DNA from: Puffinus mauretanicus
Taxonomy: Eukaryota > Chordata > Aves > Procellariiformes > Procellariidae
Direction of reading: 5' to 3'
DNA length: 64,000 bases
NCBI GenBank assembly: GCA_023333565.1
Contig: JAJKFH010003650.1
Location: 62,001 to 126,000, forward strand
Shown: positions 62,042 to 64,000 of the stretch, one piece after another
How positions within the stretch are numbered: the stretch's first letter is position 1
Layout: the number at the start of each line of letters is the position of its first letter
Translations under genes and position numbers: made by a program
Notes under the pieces: generated by a model
What the model was told of the DNA's origin: nothing
Databases searched by the model: none
The model's input: only the letters and a program-made list of their open reading frames with translations

Positions 62042-64000
62042 CTGAAATCAAGGAAGTGAATGTTTCATCTAAGATATTTTGTAAGAATAAAAGTAATCAT
62101 CAGCATACATGGAATATCCAAAACATATGGAATACATGAGGCTTTTATAAAATACTTGGCTTTCTGTATGCCTGGCAGGTAATTTGTATTTTAAAATATT
62201 GTTAAATTAATTTACAGAGCAACTATTTCATTATTGCATATCAGGATAGAATTTAAAGTAACTATGAAAAACATCTATTTCAGTGACATGTGTAGAAGTC
62301 AACACAAGAGTTTAGAATGTACTTAAACTCTGAAATCTTGAAATGTCAATTCAGACAGAGCTTTCTGGGGTTTGCTCAGCTTCAATTGCAGTTTCTTGCC
62401 GATGGAAAAAAAGATAACCAAAAAAGATGTTGGTCTTCATAAAGACCAAGAAATCAACACAGCAGAAAAGGGTATTTTTCACTCAGTTCTACTGCAAACT
62501 TGAACAGCAGAATAATAAAACAAAAAAAAATCCAACAAAACAAACAAAAAAAATGAACTGAGATGTCACAATTTATCTCATATTCTATGAAACAAAACTC
62601 CCAAATGTCTCAAAGCTCCAAAACCCTAAAATAATTCTGAAATCAAACAGGCCTATGGAATTGCACATAAGAGTGCAATTAAAAAAAGGTTGCAGGTACC
62701 AAAACTCTGTTAAATTTACTAGGCTTTTCAATTTACAGGTCTTATCTTCATTCTTCAGTGTTTTGTCTGCTAAATTGTTTCTGAAAATTTTTATTTTATT
62801 TTATTAATAAGTGAAAGCAAAATTTTAGTTCTGAAAATGGTATTGAAAAGCAATGAATTGCAAATGGCACAACCAGCTGTCAAGGCAAATTACAAGATTT
62901 CAGGGAATAATTGTTTGACAATTTTTTCATTGATCCCTTATTAGATTTCTGTTGTACACCTGGAATGACCCATCAATCTATATGGGTAAAAATTATGGGG
63001 AAGGCATTATGGACAAAGAAATCCATGTATGTCATTTCAGTTTATCAATCTGGCTTATAGGTTTGTAAAAAACACCTCCTTCCATAATCTAGAAGTTTTC
63101 AGTTTAATATGCAAATGCACATTATTAAAATATATAATAAGAAATATAAAAGCTGTGATAACTAATTTTGGAAGAGGAATTGCCATAGCAGCCCTTAATT
63201 TGCAGAATCAGCTATAAAATCAAAAACCCAATTCTTCTTACTTTCAGATGAACTTACATTTGTACTCTGAAAAATTTCTGGTTATTTTTAATTCATGAAT
63301 GTAAAAAACAATTGAAAAGCAATTATAAAAATACTTGTGATGCCCCATTTTCTTGAAGTCAGACATGTTTATCCTCTGTAAAAGTGTAAAATGGTATTTT
63401 CTCCTGCTCTCTGTACAACTGAACTTTATCTTAAATGTGATAATCAGGTTGTTGGTTTTGTTTTGAAAAACTACTAAATTTTTGTAAAGACAGATGGGGA
63501 CAGATTTCAGATAACCTAATGTTAGCCATGGGATAAACAGTACATCTCACAAACATTCCAGGGTGCTCACTAATAAAAGGTATAACAAAATCTAATTCTC
63601 CATCAGGATAAATGTAAGCATAATATATATTCACAAATAGCTGTCTTCCTGCATTCATCCATTACTCTTAAATACTTTCCAAAGGTCAGCGGTGGTGTCC
63701 CTGATACTGTTGCCCCCAGGCACATCTGAATTATTTGTTTTAAATCCTAGCATTTAGTTAGTGATGCACGCTAGCAATACAGTTGGGAAAGATACTCCGT
63801 TCTTTTGCACCTTCACAGGTAAAGATATCTTTTTAAAAAGCTGTTCAATACATATTTACATATATTTGTTATATGAATGCTTATTTTATGAAAGCCAGTG
63901 AGATCTAGGCATTATCAGGCCTCTGGTGAGTTCAACAAACTGTTGTGTATCTGTCCAGTGGCAGAAACACAAAAGGAAATTAGAAAGTCAATTTATCAAT
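62042..64000 (-). other. SGCZ: SGCZ intron 4, 3' part
   Basis: AT-rich intron sequence upstream of exon 5. I searched for the expected exon 4 coding segment (preceding ADAVEAQ, with an NVTVN-type motif) and did not find it, so exon 4 must lie beyond the right edge. No repeat or other gene was recognised. Confidence 0.85.

Larger units (their letters stand above)
7704..64000 (-). other. SGCZ: SGCZ gene, 3' part (coding exons 5-8 and introns)
   Basis: Four exons on the minus strand splice into one open frame that matches the C-terminal half of zeta-sarcoglycan. The order along transcription is 62041-61919, 35701-35629, 21827-21704, 7907-7704. Phases agree: exon 5 ends with one base of a Gly codon completed by GC of exon 6; exon 6 ends AA, completed by A of exon 7 (Lys); exon 7 ends on a codon boundary. 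The joined frame gives about 173 residues and a stop. The family is known to be type II membrane glycoproteins of the dystrophin-associated complex, and this part is extracellular. I choose SGCZ over SGCD and SGCG because of the ADAVEAQCKRFEVRAS segment and the C terminus NICLWS; delta-sarcoglycan ends differently (SVCL, from memory). Exon numbers assume the usual eight-exon model with the stop in exon 8. Upstream exons, including the membrane segment, are outside the window. Confidence 0.96.

Noticed and set aside
7908..64000. The microRNA mir-383, known to lie in an SGCZ intron in mammals
   Set aside because: I looked for its mature sequence on both strands by eye and did not find it; it presumably lies in an upstream intron outside the window.
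1..64000. CRISPR arrays, tRNA or rRNA genes, bacterial operons
   Set aside because: No spaced direct repeats, cloverleaf-type sequences or operon-like gene packing were seen; the window is vertebrate intronic DNA.

Overview
This is a 64 kb piece of an AT-rich vertebrate chromosome, almost certainly from a bird. The avian evidence is a CR1 LINE with the characteristic octamer-type 3' tail (near 19.0 kb) and three related LTRs whose ends (TGTCCTGG...CACGACA, read on the minus strand) are of a type familiar from bird genomes. There are no bacterial-style genes, and nearly all long open frames are chance or repeat-derived.

The window is dominated by the 3' part of one large minus-strand gene, zeta-sarcoglycan (SGCZ). 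Its last four coding exons can be read directly: exon 5 (61919-62041), exon 6 (35629-35701), exon 7 (21704-21827) and terminal exon 8 (7704-7907, with the stop). Exons are 123, 73, 124 and 204 nt, the splice phases join perfectly, every boundary has AG/GT signals, and the spliced frame runs without interruption to the SGCZ-type C terminus NICLWS. Introns 5, 6 and 7 are 26.2, 13.8 and 13.8 kb. The four exons encode the extracellular C-terminal half of a type II membrane protein of the dystrophin-associated sarcoglycan complex. Exons 1-4 lie beyond the right edge.

Region by region: 1-6.7 kb is 3' flank or distal 3'UTR, with a MITE-like inverted-repeat element at 5.9 kb. 6.7-7.9 kb is the terminal exon and probable UTR. 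Intron 7 (7.9-21.7 kb) holds a possible LTR at 16.5-17.4 kb and a repeat cluster of solo LTR, CR1 and solo LTR at 18.0-21.0 kb. Intron 6 (21.8-35.6 kb) holds an ancient CR1 and some GC-raised blocks. Intron 5 (35.7-61.9 kb) holds another ancient CR1, a strong hairpin, tandem duplications and a third solo LTR. 62.0-64 kb is the start of intron 4.

The most useful observations beyond the gene are these. The three LTRs are independent solo insertions, each with a perfect 5-bp target duplication and a CCAAT-CRE-TATA promoter order. All clearly oriented repeats lie in the same transcriptional sense as SGCZ, and one sense LTR with a poly(A) signal sits only 0.74 kb after exon 7. The C-terminal serine tract of SGCZ is encoded by a pure TCC microsatellite. 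I found no convincing new biological system.
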